Part shown: positions 55,591 to 64,000 of the stretch, one piece after another | Layout of the letters: every line of letters begins with the position of its first letter | Numbering within the stretch: the stretch's first letter is position 1 | From: Neofusicoccum parvum | Lineage: Eukaryota; Ascomycota; Dothideomycetes; Botryosphaeriales; Botryosphaeriaceae | Assembly: GCA_020912385.1 (NCBI GenBank) | Contig: CP087216.1 | Span: forward strand, 682,001 to 746,000 | Length of the DNA stretch: 64,000 bases | Direction: 5' to 3' | The notes under the pieces: model-generated | The model's input: only the letters and a program-made list of their open reading frames with translations | Databases searched by the model: none | Told to the model about the DNA's origin: nothing | Made by a program: the position numbers and the translations under genes

Positions 55591-57750
55591 TTACGCCGCA
55601 GGATCCGCATCCCGGGCACCGTGTGTTCCATCGTCACCACGTCCGCCGCCCTCCGCCGAGTCCGCCGCGGGACCCTGGCCTGCCCGGACATGCTCCGCCT
55701 CGGGGAGGTCGGCTACCGCCGGATCCAATTCGCCCATCAGCTCCATCTGGTTCTGCAGCTGTTCAAACCGCTGCGTACGCTCCCAGAATTCTTGGAATGG
55801 GATCCCGCGCTCCACCATGCGCCTCACCACTTCCTCGTCGCGTGCGTCCTGCTGAAGCGCAGGTGCCTCGTCGAGTTGTTCCTGAGCCCGCTGCTCTCCC
55901 TCCTCGGGTTGCTCGCCTGCTTGAAACCACGGCATTAGGCTCTGAAAGAAGGCCCGGAGGTTGCTGTATTCTTCCCGCATCTCCGCCGCCGATTGAGCCT
56001 CGCGACGTCGAGTTGTCATGCTGGGACTCGGGTCGTATGAGGCCAGGTTGTCATCCGGAGGCAACGGGTCCGATGTCGACTTGACTTGAGAAGTAAGAGA
56101 TCGCGGGACTGCGCCAATGAGTGCCGGGTTGTCGGTAAGTATGGTGTGACGAGCGACGTCTCGGTTGATGGGAAGCTCTGCAGGGTCTGCCTTTCCAGAA
56201 GCCTGCACCGCCGAAGCCACCTCAACCAACAAGCTCTTGGCCTCTGGCGTGTTCCAAATGTCCTTGGCACGAATGACGTACAGCTCGGTTAAGAGATGCT
56301 CGTAGGGCGTACGAGGCTGCTTTCCCCAGATCCCGGGTGGGATGTCATTAATTTCAAGTTCTTGGAACAAACGAGCCGTCACCCAAGGGTACTTTCCTAT
56401 GGCTGTGTAGAGTCTCTGCTGTCCTTTGCTGCGCTCGTTTGCCTGAACATGCACCAGGCCCAACGTTAGCTGGATGTTTGGAAGATCAGCCCATCTTGAC
56501 TTGAAGAGTTCGCTCTGAGACAGGTTGATGAAGTCTTGCTGCTGTCGACCACGTATGGCGAACTGGTCGATGACTAGACGGACGCAGTAGGGATCGTTCT
56601 CGGGGTCCAGACTGAGGAGCAGCTTCGACCATTCGTATACGGTTCTCCAGGTTGCACGCATGCCCAAGTTGGCAACATAACGCCACGCAGCGAGCCAGAA
56701 TTCTCTGTTCTCCGGTCTCCGGAAATCCAGTCTTGCCTTCCCTTGCGATAGGTTGTTGGAGAAAGTAGAATGGACCGAGCGCCCAAATGAGAAAAGAGCA
56801 CGCTCGAGGAGGTCGCCGGACGTCGCGTGGTCTCGCTCTTGCTTCGCGATTTCGGAGACCTGGAGGAGTGTTGAGATGTGGTATGGATTGAACTGCAATA
56901 GCTGCACTAGCCGGTTAGGATCCATAGAGGCTACGCAACTCTCAAATTGCCTTTGTACGTCCTGGTATGCTGTACTGTGTATGAATCTGTACTCCACGGT
57001 GCCATCCGCGCGCTTCTCTACAATCTCCATGCCAAGGCCACCGCTTGTCGCCCGCGGCCACTCCTCTTTCCCTTGAATAAATATATTCCGGCGTAAGCCT
57101 AGCGATGCAAGTCCTTGGCCTCCAGGCATGTTGCGCGCGGCCACGGCCTGCGCCAGACCAAGTTGCTGGGCACCTCTGCCGCGTCTACGTCCACCAGCAG
57201 GCTCGTCGTCAGCCCTCTCCAGCGCGGCCCTGCCGAAAAGCTTGCGCATTTCATTCTGCGCGTGCAGGTTCTGTGTATCGATTGCCAGCAGTTTGTACAA
57301 TTCCTGCGCCGCAGCGTCCGCTGCACTCTCCTCAGCCGACTTTGTCTGAGCATCGGATTTGCCCACGCGGAGGGACTGGAGGGCCAGGTCGATCTCGTCC
57401 AGCTCGGAGGAACCGGCGGATTGCTCTTTGGTGGGGGTGTCGGCAGCCTGCTTGGCGGCCTTTCCCTTCTTCTTCTTTTTCTTCCGCTTCGCGCTGGACG
57501 CCTTGGGTTTGGGAGCCTCCTCTTCGCTCTCGTCGCGTGCTTCTGGCGGCTCGTCGGGCGTTTTCTGGGCGTCGTCGTCATCCTCGTCTTCGTCGTCGCC
57601 GCCTAGCATGGCGAACATGCTGGCCTTCGCGGGGCGGGCGGCGGGCTCCTCGTCTTCCGACTCGTCGTCGTCATTTTCGGCGGCCAATTGCTCGAGCTGC
57701 TTCTTCTCGTCGAGCTCGCGCTGGAGCTTCCGCAACGCGCGTGCAGACAT
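55591..57750 (-). CDS. RQC1: Ribosome quality control factor RQC1 (TCF25 homologue)
   Basis: Single exon, 719 residues, with ATG at 57750 (MSARALRKLQRELDEKK). The N-terminal ~150 residues are acidic then strongly basic (KRKKKKKKGK), the usual RQC1/TCF25 arrangement. The conserved core runs from about 190 to 600: ARNMPGGQGLASLGLRRNIF, EYRFIHSTAYQDVQRQFE, QLLQFNPYHISTLLQVSEI, then SGDLLERALFSFGRSVHSTF and FWLAAWRYVANLGMR. Those last segments are diagnostic of TCF25 proteins. The last part (MVERGIPFQEFWERTQRFEQ) is charged, followed by a Gly/Asp-rich tail. RQC1 works with the Listerin ligase and Cdc48 to ubiquitinate and extract nascent chains from stalled 60S ribosomes. Divergent from the PTC5-like gene with 339 bases between start codons. 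Confidence 0.92.
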   Translation of the reverse strand: MSARALRKLQRELDEKKQLEQLAAENDDDESEDEEPAARPAKASMFAMLGGDDEDEDDDDAQKTPDEPPEARDESEEEAPKPKASSAKRKKKKKKGKAAKQAADTPTKEQSAGSSELDEIDLALQSLRVGKSDAQTKSAEESAADAAAQELYKLLAIDTQNLHAQNEMRKLFGRAALERADDEPAGGRRRGRGAQQLGLAQAVAARNMPGGQGLASLGLRRNIFIQGKEEWPRATSGGLGMEIVEKRADGTVEYRFIHSTAYQDVQRQFESCVASMDPNRLVQLLQFNPYHISTLLQVSEIAKQERDHATSGDLLERALFSFGRSVHSTFSNNLSQGKARLDFRRPENREFWLAAWRYVANLGMRATWRTVYEWSKLLLSLDPENDPYCVRLVIDQFAIRGRQQQDFINLSQSELFKSRWADLPNIQLTLGLVHVQANERSKGQQRLYTAIGKYPWVTARLFQELEINDIPPGIWGKQPRTPYEHLLTELYVIRAKDIWNTPEAKSLLVEVASAVQASGKADPAELPINRDVARHTILTDNPALIGAVPRSLTSQVKSTSDPLPPDDNLASYDPSPSMTTRRREAQSAAEMREEYSNLRAFFQSLMPWFQAGEQPEEGEQRAQEQLDEAPALQQDARDEEVVRRMVERGIPFQEFWERTQRFEQLQNQMELMGELDPAVADLPEAEHVRAGQGPAADSAEGGGRGDDGTHGARDADPAA

Positions 57751-58089
57751 GGCGGTGTGCGGGATGGGTCGTACGAGCGCAGGTCAAGGTAGAGTCAGAA
57801 AGACGGGCAAACGCCGCGGGCGGGCGCGCATGTGCTTGTGCGCAGCGGGCACTGTGATGACGTGGGGCAGCGGCGTGAAGAACTCGGCCGGGGGTGCAGG
57901 GCGAAGCGAAACGGGCCGAGACGCCCAAACGAACCACCGCTCGCGCGATCGGCAGCGGCATGTGGGAGCTCTGGAGCCTCAACACCAGCCAGCCGCTCCT
58001 CGTTTACCTCCGACACCCGCAGCGGACCTTCGACACCGCCCATCGCCTGCTCGCTCCACCGTCGACTCAGGCCGTCGGGCGTCTTCCGA
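57751..58089. promoter_or_regulatory. Short divergent promoter
   Basis: 339 bases shared by RQC1 (leftward) and the PP2C phosphatase gene (rightward). GC-rich, with no TATA box; the plus frame runs open through it from 57832 but has no ATG before 58090. Confidence 0.5.
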
Positions 58090-60034
58090 ATGCATCGCGC
58101 AGCCCTCCAGACGTGCCGCGCCGTCCGTCGCCCGTGCCTTCGCAGAGTCGTCCGCACGCCCTTGAGCTATGCCCTCGGCTCACGCGCCTTCTCCTCGCGA
58201 CAACGTACCGGCCACCAAATCTTACAGTCTTCGATGCAATTCCGTGCCTTCTCATACGCCCTAGTCTCCACCGCCGTCGCCACTGGCGCCTGGCTCGCCT
58301 ACCGTGGTGACGCGGGCAACCCTGTTCAAGGGTCCTCGCCCATCGCCTCGGTATCGGTTCCTGCACAGCAGACCAGAGGCCTGTCTGCGTCGAGCGTCTA
58401 CACCAGCGCCGCCAACACAGGCGGCCCCACCTCCGACAAAGCACCCGACGAGGGCAACCGTGTCCTGGTCATTCACCAGGGCGAGGTCTTCACGGGCACG
58501 CTCCCGGCCGACGCTCCTTTGTCCAAGGCCACCGATGACTACGGCCGCAAGGTTGTCGAGATGCTGACTCCCGAGCAAGCAACACAGAAGCTGAGGCGGA
58601 ACGAGGAGTCCTGGCTTGTTGGGCGCGGCAAGGGAGTGGTCCGCTACGACGTCGTGCAGATCCCCAGCAACGACCCCATCGAGGATGACCACGCCGAGAA
58701 GATCATTGAAGTGCCCGAGAGCGTGGCATCGACCGATGATGGCTCGTCCAATAGCGATTGGATGTTCTGGGGTGTCTTCGATGGCCACAGGTATGCCAAG
58801 GGTGCAGAGTACGCAGGCGAGGCATGGGTTGACACATCGTTCTAGCGGCTGGATCACCTCGGCGAAACTGCGCAACCAGCTCATCTCTTTCGTTGCTCGC
58901 GAGCTCAATACCACATACAAGTCGGCCCTGGCGGATCCCTCGCTCAAGCTTCCTACCGCGGAATCGATCGACAAGGCGATCAAGACCGGGTTCCTACGTC
59001 TAGACCACGAGATCGTCCATGAATCGGTTCAGAAGGTCATGAAGGCACAATCGAAGCGGGTGGCTGCAGAGTTGCTCGCTCCCGCGCTGGCTGGCTCTTG
59101 CGGTCTGCTGTCCTTCTACGATAGCAACTCCAAACTTCTCAGGGTAGCCTGCACCGGTGATTCCCGCGCTGTTCTTGGAAGGCGAGGATCGAACGGCAAG
59201 TGGACTGCAACTGCTTTATCTACGGATCAAACGGGAGGCACCGAGGAAGAGGCAGCACGCCTGCGGAGAGAGCACCCTGGAGAGCCCGATGTCACCAGAA
59301 ACGGTCGCATCCTGGGCGGCCTTGAACCTTCAAGGGCTTTCGGAGACGCAATCTACAAGTGGAGCATTGAGACTCAGAGGAAGATCAAAGAGGTCTACTT
59401 CGGTCGCTCTGCGCCAGCCTTGCTGAAGACCCCGCCGTACGTTACGGCCGAGCCTGTTGTCACCACGACCAAGGTCGAGCCGCAGAAGGGAGACTTCGTT
59501 GTTATGGCTACGGATGGCCTTTGGGAGATGCTGACCAACGAAGAAGTTGTCGGGCTTGTCGGACAATGGCTTGAGTCGGAGGCCCAGGGTAAGAACGGCC
59601 AAGGCAACGCCAACGCGTGGCTAAAGAGCTGGTTCAGCCAGCAGAAGGGCCTGCCCATTGAGAAAGACGGCGGCAAGTCTGACCAAAGTGGCCAGAGGGC
59701 ACCTATCAGGCAAAGGCAATGGGGTGTCACGGGCAGCGAGCACGAGAGATTCACCGTGGAGGACAAGAACGCAGCAACCCATCTTGTGCGCAATGCGCTT
59801 GGTGGAAGGAACCAGGACCAGCTTTGTGCGTTGCTCACGCTACCAAGTCCCTTCTCCCGCCGCTACAGGTATGCCCTCTTTCCAACCCAAGTGACTCTAT
59901 TATTGCGGTATTAATGTGTACACAGGGACGACCTCACTGTCGAAGTCATCTTTTTCGGCGAGGGGGAGAATACGGGTAATGTCTCGCTGAACAAAGAGGC
60001 CAGCGCGGCGACGGACGTCAAAGCCAAGCTATGA
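58090..60034 (+). CDS. PTC5: Mitochondrial PP2C phosphatase, PTC5 type (PDH phosphatase-like)
   Basis: Three exons: 58090-58790, 58846-59868 and 59926-60034, 610 residues. The first intron splits the metal-binding motif, which becomes FWGVFDGHSGW after splicing. The N-terminus (MHRAALQTCRAVRRPCLRRV, then SYALGSRAFSS) is Arg-rich without acids, a clear mitochondrial presequence. It is followed by a possible membrane anchor (FSYALVSTAVATGAWLAY). PP2C motifs in order: DGHSGW (~233-238), GSCGLLSFYD, VACTGDSRAVLGRRG, LEPSRAFGDAIYKW, VVMATDGLWEML, and the final RDDLTVEVIFFGEG. Enzymes of this type dephosphorylate the E1-alpha subunit of pyruvate dehydrogenase. All metal-binding aspartates visible by eye are present. 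The last exon is short but supplies the conserved RDDLTV motif, so it is required. Confidence 0.88.
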
Positions 60035-60419
60035 GATGACGATGCTTCGTACTAGAGCAACACTACCATAGCCGAGGATACCCAGTGTTGCTGTGTTCAG
60101 CTCTTCATTTTTGCTTTGTGTTTCAGTTGGCTGCTCGATATAAAAAGCCTGGCGTAAGTTCTGGTATAGGCATGGGGCATGTTGCATCGGCGCGTGCGGA
60201 ATGACCGAAATAACATGGAGGAATGAGTTAGCATGGCGGTGTACTATTATCACGCCTCTAACAAAAGAAAATCACCCTGGTAGAGACAATGACGTGAATG
60301 CACATAACATTAATGTTGGCCGAGTCTGCCAACTAAGTCTACGATAACCTCTGCGGGTACTGCTGCGTCATAAAAGCCTCGAGTCCACATCTGAATGCTT
60401 TCTCCACGGTCAACTAGAG
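60035..60419. other. Convergent spacer
   Basis: AT-richer DNA between the 3' ends of the phosphatase and TRAPP-subunit genes; no gene seen. Confidence 0.45.
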
Positions 60420-61075
60420 CTACATGCTGCCGATACCGGGGGTCCAGGCCTCTCCTATCCTCTTCACTTCCTTGATGAAGCGGCGGCTCGTGATCTGCGT
60501 CGAGCCGACGGACTGCTCCGCGTTGGCGGTCAGAGGAGAGTGCTGGTCCGGGTCGTAAAAGGGGTTGCGCAGCAGGCCAATGTAGGCAGACTGCAACGCT
60601 TTGAAAGCCTGGGAAACGGTCAGTACGGCAGGAAGCACGCAGGGCATGAGCATTGATCTGGCGACTTACTGGCTTCATGTCGGCGTCTCTCAGGCCGATA
60701 GCGGACGTGGCCTTTGCGTCGTTCTGGGTGGCGCGGCGGCCCTCCATGTCGACGACGACGACGAACTTGACGCCGGTGTTGGTCATCCAGCCGTACATGG
60801 CGAGGCGCTCGTCGACGGCCTGCAGCAGGCCGAAGTCCTGGTCGGCCGTCTTGTGCGGCATGCGCGCCTCGAAGATGTCGAGCGACGACGAGAGGAGGAA
60901 GGAGAACTCCAGCGGGGCACGCGCATCGGGCGGGAAGAGGGAGACGTGGAGGGGGTTGTTCTGGGGGAGCGGGAAAGCATGAGATTTTGGTGAGTTTGTA
61001 TGGGAAGGTGGCGCAACGTACATGCTTCCCGATGATGCCGATGCATGCTATGGAGGGCACGCGGGCTTGTGCCAT
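60420..61075 (-). CDS. TCA17: TRAPP complex subunit, TRAPPC2L/TCA17 (sedlin-like)
   Basis: Three exons on the minus strand: 61075-61022, 60960-60670 and 60608-60420, 177 residues. All introns are phase 0 (donors GTACGT and GTAAGT, acceptors CCCCCAG and TTTCCCAG). Conserved segments in order: VPSIACIGIIGKHNNPLHV, FSFLLSSSLDIFEARM, DFGLLQAVDERLAMYGW, TNTGVKFVVVVDM, KPAFKALQSAYIGLLRNPFY and FIKEVKRIGEAWTPG. This is a longin-type (sedlin) fold, about the usual size with a small insertion near 105 (RRATQNDAKATSAIG). It belongs to a multisubunit tether and exchange factor for Rab/Ypt GTPases at the Golgi. It is divergent from the complex I subunit gene, with 367 bases between start codons. Confidence 0.92.
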
Positions 61076-61442
61076 GGCTGCGGCAGGCGGGTGCACATGC
61101 GCTCTGCAGGGCGTGGGATCTGTGGAGGGGCCCGTTTACCGCTGGTCGCATCTGCCGGCTGTCGCGGGGGGCGACCTCATGGCGCGGGCAGGTGTGGTCA
61201 TCAGGGACGTCGTTGGGCGAGCCGGGGGTCGGGGAATCCGCGGGGGCGCGCGCGGCCAAATCAGATTGCGGGCTTTGCGCTTTGGTAAGACGGGCCAAGC
61301 ACAAGCGAGAGAGCCGCCTTCCATCTCGACGTCGACGACATCCACGCTGCACCGCTACAGCACCCGCCACCCGCCCCGACACCTCTCCACTCCACCCCCG
61401 TCTCTGGAGTCGTCCATCCGCGCCTGGCCACCCACCGCCCAG
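61076..61442. promoter_or_regulatory. Short divergent promoter
   Basis: 367 bases between the TCA17 start (leftward) and the NDUFS7 start (rightward). GC-rich, pyrimidine-rich near the right end; no TATA box seen. Confidence 0.5.
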
Positions 61443-62414
61443 ATGCTGTCGACGACGAGATCCGCCGCCTCAATGGCGCTGCGCGGTACGCCCAGCCCGC
61501 CCACACCCACGCCGTCCCCGGCTCCCGCTCCTCCGCCACCTTGATGCCGATGCTAACGCCCCCGCGTTGACGTGCAGCCAAGCCCTCCACCGCCATCACC
61601 CCCTTCCGCGCCGTCTCCGCCGCATGGATCTCGAGCTCGTCCAAGACCAATGCGACCTCGAAGACGCCCGGCCTCGTCGCAGACGGCCCCGGCGCCCCTC
61701 CGCCCATGAAGACGCTCCCCCGTGACGTGCCGCTGCCGAGCCAGGAGGGAAAGAAGGGTGTGGTGCAATACGCGCTGTACGTGTGCCCCCACAACTGTCG
61801 ACGAGGATAGGAGGACCGGCGAAGAGTGGCGGAAACTCTTGAAAACAGCATTGAGGCGAGGGCAGAGGGATGTGGGGCATCAGAACGAAAGCTGACAATC
61901 GGAACAGCACGACGCTCGATCAGATTGCCAACTGGGCGCGCCAGGGCTCGCTGTGGCCGATGACGTTCGGGCTGGCGTGCTGCGCCGTCGAGATGATGCA
62001 CCTGTCGACGCCGCGCTACGACCAGGACAGGCTGGGCATCATTTTCCGCGCCTCGCCGCGCCAGTCGGATGTGATGATCGTGGCGGGAACGCTGACCAAC
62101 AAGATGGCGCCCGCCCTGCGCCAGGTCTACGACCAGATGCCCGACCCGCGCTGGGTCATCTCCATGGGCAGCTGCGCCAACGGCGGTGGCTACTACCACT
62201 ACAGCTACAGCGTCACCCGCGGCTGTGACCGCATCGTCCCCGTCGACATCTACGTGCCCGGCTGCCCCCCGACCTCCGAGGCCCTCATGTACGGCATCTT
62301 CCAGCTGCAGAAGAAGATGAGGCACACCAAGGTACGTCGTTCGCCATGGCAGCCCCCGCATGAATGCGAAGCTGACGATGAGCCCAGATTACTCGCATGT
62401 GGTACAGGAAGTAG
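61443..62414 (+). CDS. NDUFS7: Complex I subunit PSST (NADH:ubiquinone oxidoreductase 20 kDa)
   Basis: Four exons: 61443-61485, 61578-61776, 61908-62331 and 62388-62414, 230 residues. Start [14 protein letters not shown] and the following Ser/Ala/Lys-rich stretch form a mitochondrial presequence. The mature protein has [29 protein letters not shown], with the double cysteine; [19 protein letters not shown] [13 protein letters not shown]; and [19 protein letters not shown]. These four cysteines bind iron-sulfur cluster N2 near the quinone site. The last exon encodes only ITRMWYRK and is easily missed; it matches the usual end of fungal PSST. Single-copy housekeeping gene of the inner mitochondrial membrane. 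All key residues are present. Confidence 0.95.
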
Positions 62415-63704
62415 AGTGGCAACGGCTAGCGGGGTGACGGACGGGCGGGAGCAGGCGATACGGCTCGGATACACAAAGATTCTTCATGGCGTAGATCTCT
62501 TGACTATTTTCACGCGCAGCCGCGTTTGGGCTTACAGTGTACAAATTGGGACTGTGTATGATACACCAAAACCAAGTTTCTTTTGTCGTCCCATCGTCTT
62601 TTTATCTTTTTCATTTCCTCAAAGTCTCTCACGGGGATTAAGTGCTCCTGCTAATGAGCAACGATTTCCCTTCATAGAAGCACCGTCCATCTGAGTCTGC
62701 TGAGAATTGACCACTGGCCAGGCGTCTGATCCAGATCCGTGTGTCAGATATCCTCGCTACAGATCGTACCGCCTCATTAGTCAACTAACTGCAGAGAGAC
62801 GCTGCAGCGGACGGCTCGCACGACAATACTTTCCGACACTATGAGGGAATGGAGAGCGAGGTGAAGCATTCATCTGGGTGCGACCGCCACTTGAAAGGTG
62901 TACCAAGCGCAGAGCCGTCGCCTTCACCTGCTGTACTCACAACAAGTGACACCGACACAACTTCGAATCTCGCAAGGCCCAAAGTACCGCCATCATAAAA
63001 ACAAACAAGAGACCCGCCTTACGCCGTAGTCCTGTGCGGTTAGAAAGGAAACACACCGAAAAAGGGCAAAAACTGTAGACGGCCCCCCGTCCATAGGCGG
63101 GCTGCTTGCGCAGTCTACAGAAACCGGGCCCTCCCATTTTGGGAGCCGATTTTTTAGTTACCGAATTGGTGAACCTTAGATCAAGTTAGCAGTTCCTCAA
63201 AGTCAAACTCTGTGATTTACCGTTGTGCCACACGGCCCCCAGGTGCAAGCCCTTTAGCACCTGGGGGCGATGAGATGGAACTGGCGTTTTGGATTCTTAT
63301 GCGACACCCGAACAGGACCAACTACTGCGGACACAGGTAACTGTATCACCTAACAGATCCTCCAGCCGACGAAACTACGGCTTGTCCTTCACTCATACGC
63401 CCACGCCGGAGACTCGTCCTCACGAGTGCTTCAATTTCTCCGCCCGCCATCATCACATTCAGATTTATATGGAGACGTTCTGCAACAGGATTCTCCGAAC
63501 CCTTCCACTTTGAGAATCAGCCTGACAATGGAAGGAGCATATGCATAGGTTCAGTGACACATCCTCGGCCCAGACGCATCATCACGACCTTTCACTCCCC
63601 CACCGACGCGAACCCGGCATCTGCTCAACGCCCCATCACGGGACGCGCGGAGCCCCAGTCCGAGAGCCACGCCCGCAGCGCAGAACAGCGATTGACCACC
63701 GCAC
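62415..63704. other. Intergenic region with hairpin cluster
   Basis: 3' flanks of the complex I gene and the transporter gene. No coding region. The interesting part is a set of stem-loops at 63073-63268, listed separately. Confidence 0.45.
63073..63268 (-). other. Stem-loop cluster with tRNA-like A-box
   Basis: Visible pairs: CTGTAGAC (63073-63080) with GTCTACAG (63113-63120); CTCCC/GGGAG at 63131-63145; GGGAGCCG (63141-63148) with CGGCCCCC (63233-63240), one G-U; and a 12-bp stem 63235-63246/63257-63268 with a 10-base loop. On the minus strand TGGCACAACGG (63230-63220) fits the polymerase III A-box; a B-box-like GGTTC stands ~50 bases on but is poor. The tRNA-like fold and the 12-bp hairpin share bases, so they cannot both form. 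May be a degenerate tRNA, a short structured RNA or an inverted-repeat element. Confidence 0.35.
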
Positions 63705-63964
63705 TCAAGCCCCCCTCCCCCTATCCGCCACCTCCACCACCACGCCCTCGCCCTTTCCCGGGCCCTCCCGCCGCCCCTCCTCCTCATCCGCGCCGCTCTC
63801 CTCCTCCCTCTCCACCTCCTGCCGCCGGTCGACGTGCCACTTCAAGCCGACGATGACGGCGCCGCTGAAGACCGCGAAGGCGGTGGCGAGCGGGAAGCCG
63901 ACGGGGTAGCGGGGGCTGTCGGCGGTGCGCCAGGCGCGCAGGGGGATGGTGGCGTGGCCGATGT
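63705..63964 (-). CDS. Partial gene: last exon of an MFS transporter (DAL5/allantoate permease-like)
   Basis: Only the final exon is inside the window: it runs from 63964 (after an acceptor CCGTCCGCAG, with a CTGAC branch site near the right edge) down to a TGA at 63707-63705. The 86-residue tail reads IGHATIPLRAWRTADSPRYP, then GFPLATAFAVFSGAVIVGLKWHVDRR and a charged cytosolic end rich in Glu and Gly. IG-x5-P-x6-DSPRY followed by a last membrane helix is how transporters of the anion:cation symporter (Dal5) branch of MFS end. The substrate cannot be told. Upstream exons lie beyond the right edge. Confidence 0.6.
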
Positions 63965-64000
63965 CTGCGGACGGGAAAAATCAAGGCAAGTCAGTCTTCG

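Noticed and set aside
1..64000. CRISPR arrays, operons or prophage-like modules
   Set aside because: The DNA is fungal; no regularly spaced direct repeats of that kind and no prokaryotic gene order are present.

Overview
The window is nuclear DNA of a filamentous ascomycete (Pezizomycotina, possibly Dothideomycetes; the class is only an impression). The evidence is short GT-AG introns of about 50-240 nt with CTGAC/CTAAC-type branch sites, a HET-domain gene, a lone 5S rRNA gene, a truncated non-LTR retrotransposon, and proteins recognisable as fungal orthologues. No prokaryotic operon structure, plasmid or virus is seen. Gene models were built by reading splice sites by eye, and each join was checked for reading-frame agreement.

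Region 1 (1-14.2 kb) is an accessory, gene-poor stretch. It holds five divergent members of one unrecognised protein family (cut by the left edge at 1-744, then 1101-1977, 5133-6602 on the minus strand, 10261-11583, 13078-14191). All share a C-terminal module of about 110-130 residues that looks like the PemK/MazF small-barrel fold. A four-helix membrane protein gene (2953-4233, minus) and a 5'-truncated LINE copy with 14-bp target-site duplications (8028-8919) lie among them. This paralogue cluster is the best candidate for an undescribed system.

Region 2 (16.5-20.8 kb) has KSH1, whose start codon stands alone in its first coding exon, followed by two BTB/POZ paralogues on the minus strand. 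One has an acidic tail and the other an SDDNQ-type repeat encoded by a 15-bp minisatellite.

Region 3 (21-34.2 kb) has a conserved low-complexity fungal protein (minus), divergently paired with the mismatch-repair and meiotic endonuclease subunit MLH3. These are followed by an AHC1-like ADA acetyltransferase subunit and a HET-domain protein.

Region 4 (34.2-46.3 kb) is mostly gene-free. It has one 5S rRNA gene with a small duplicated 5' fragment, and a secreted Thr/Ser-rich wall-type protein in three phase-0 exons.

Region 5 (46.3-64 kb) is housekeeping-like and dense: DOT5-type thiol peroxidase, MTR-type neutral amino-acid permease, CRAL-TRIO/RhoGAP protein, RQC1/TCF25 ribosome-quality-control factor, PTC5-type mitochondrial PP2C phosphatase, TRAPPC2L/TCA17 vesicle-tethering subunit, the PSST (NDUFS7) subunit of complex I, and the last exon of an MFS transporter cut by the right edge. 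Several are divergent pairs with short shared promoters. A compact set of strong hairpins with a tRNA-like A-box lies in the last intergenic gap.
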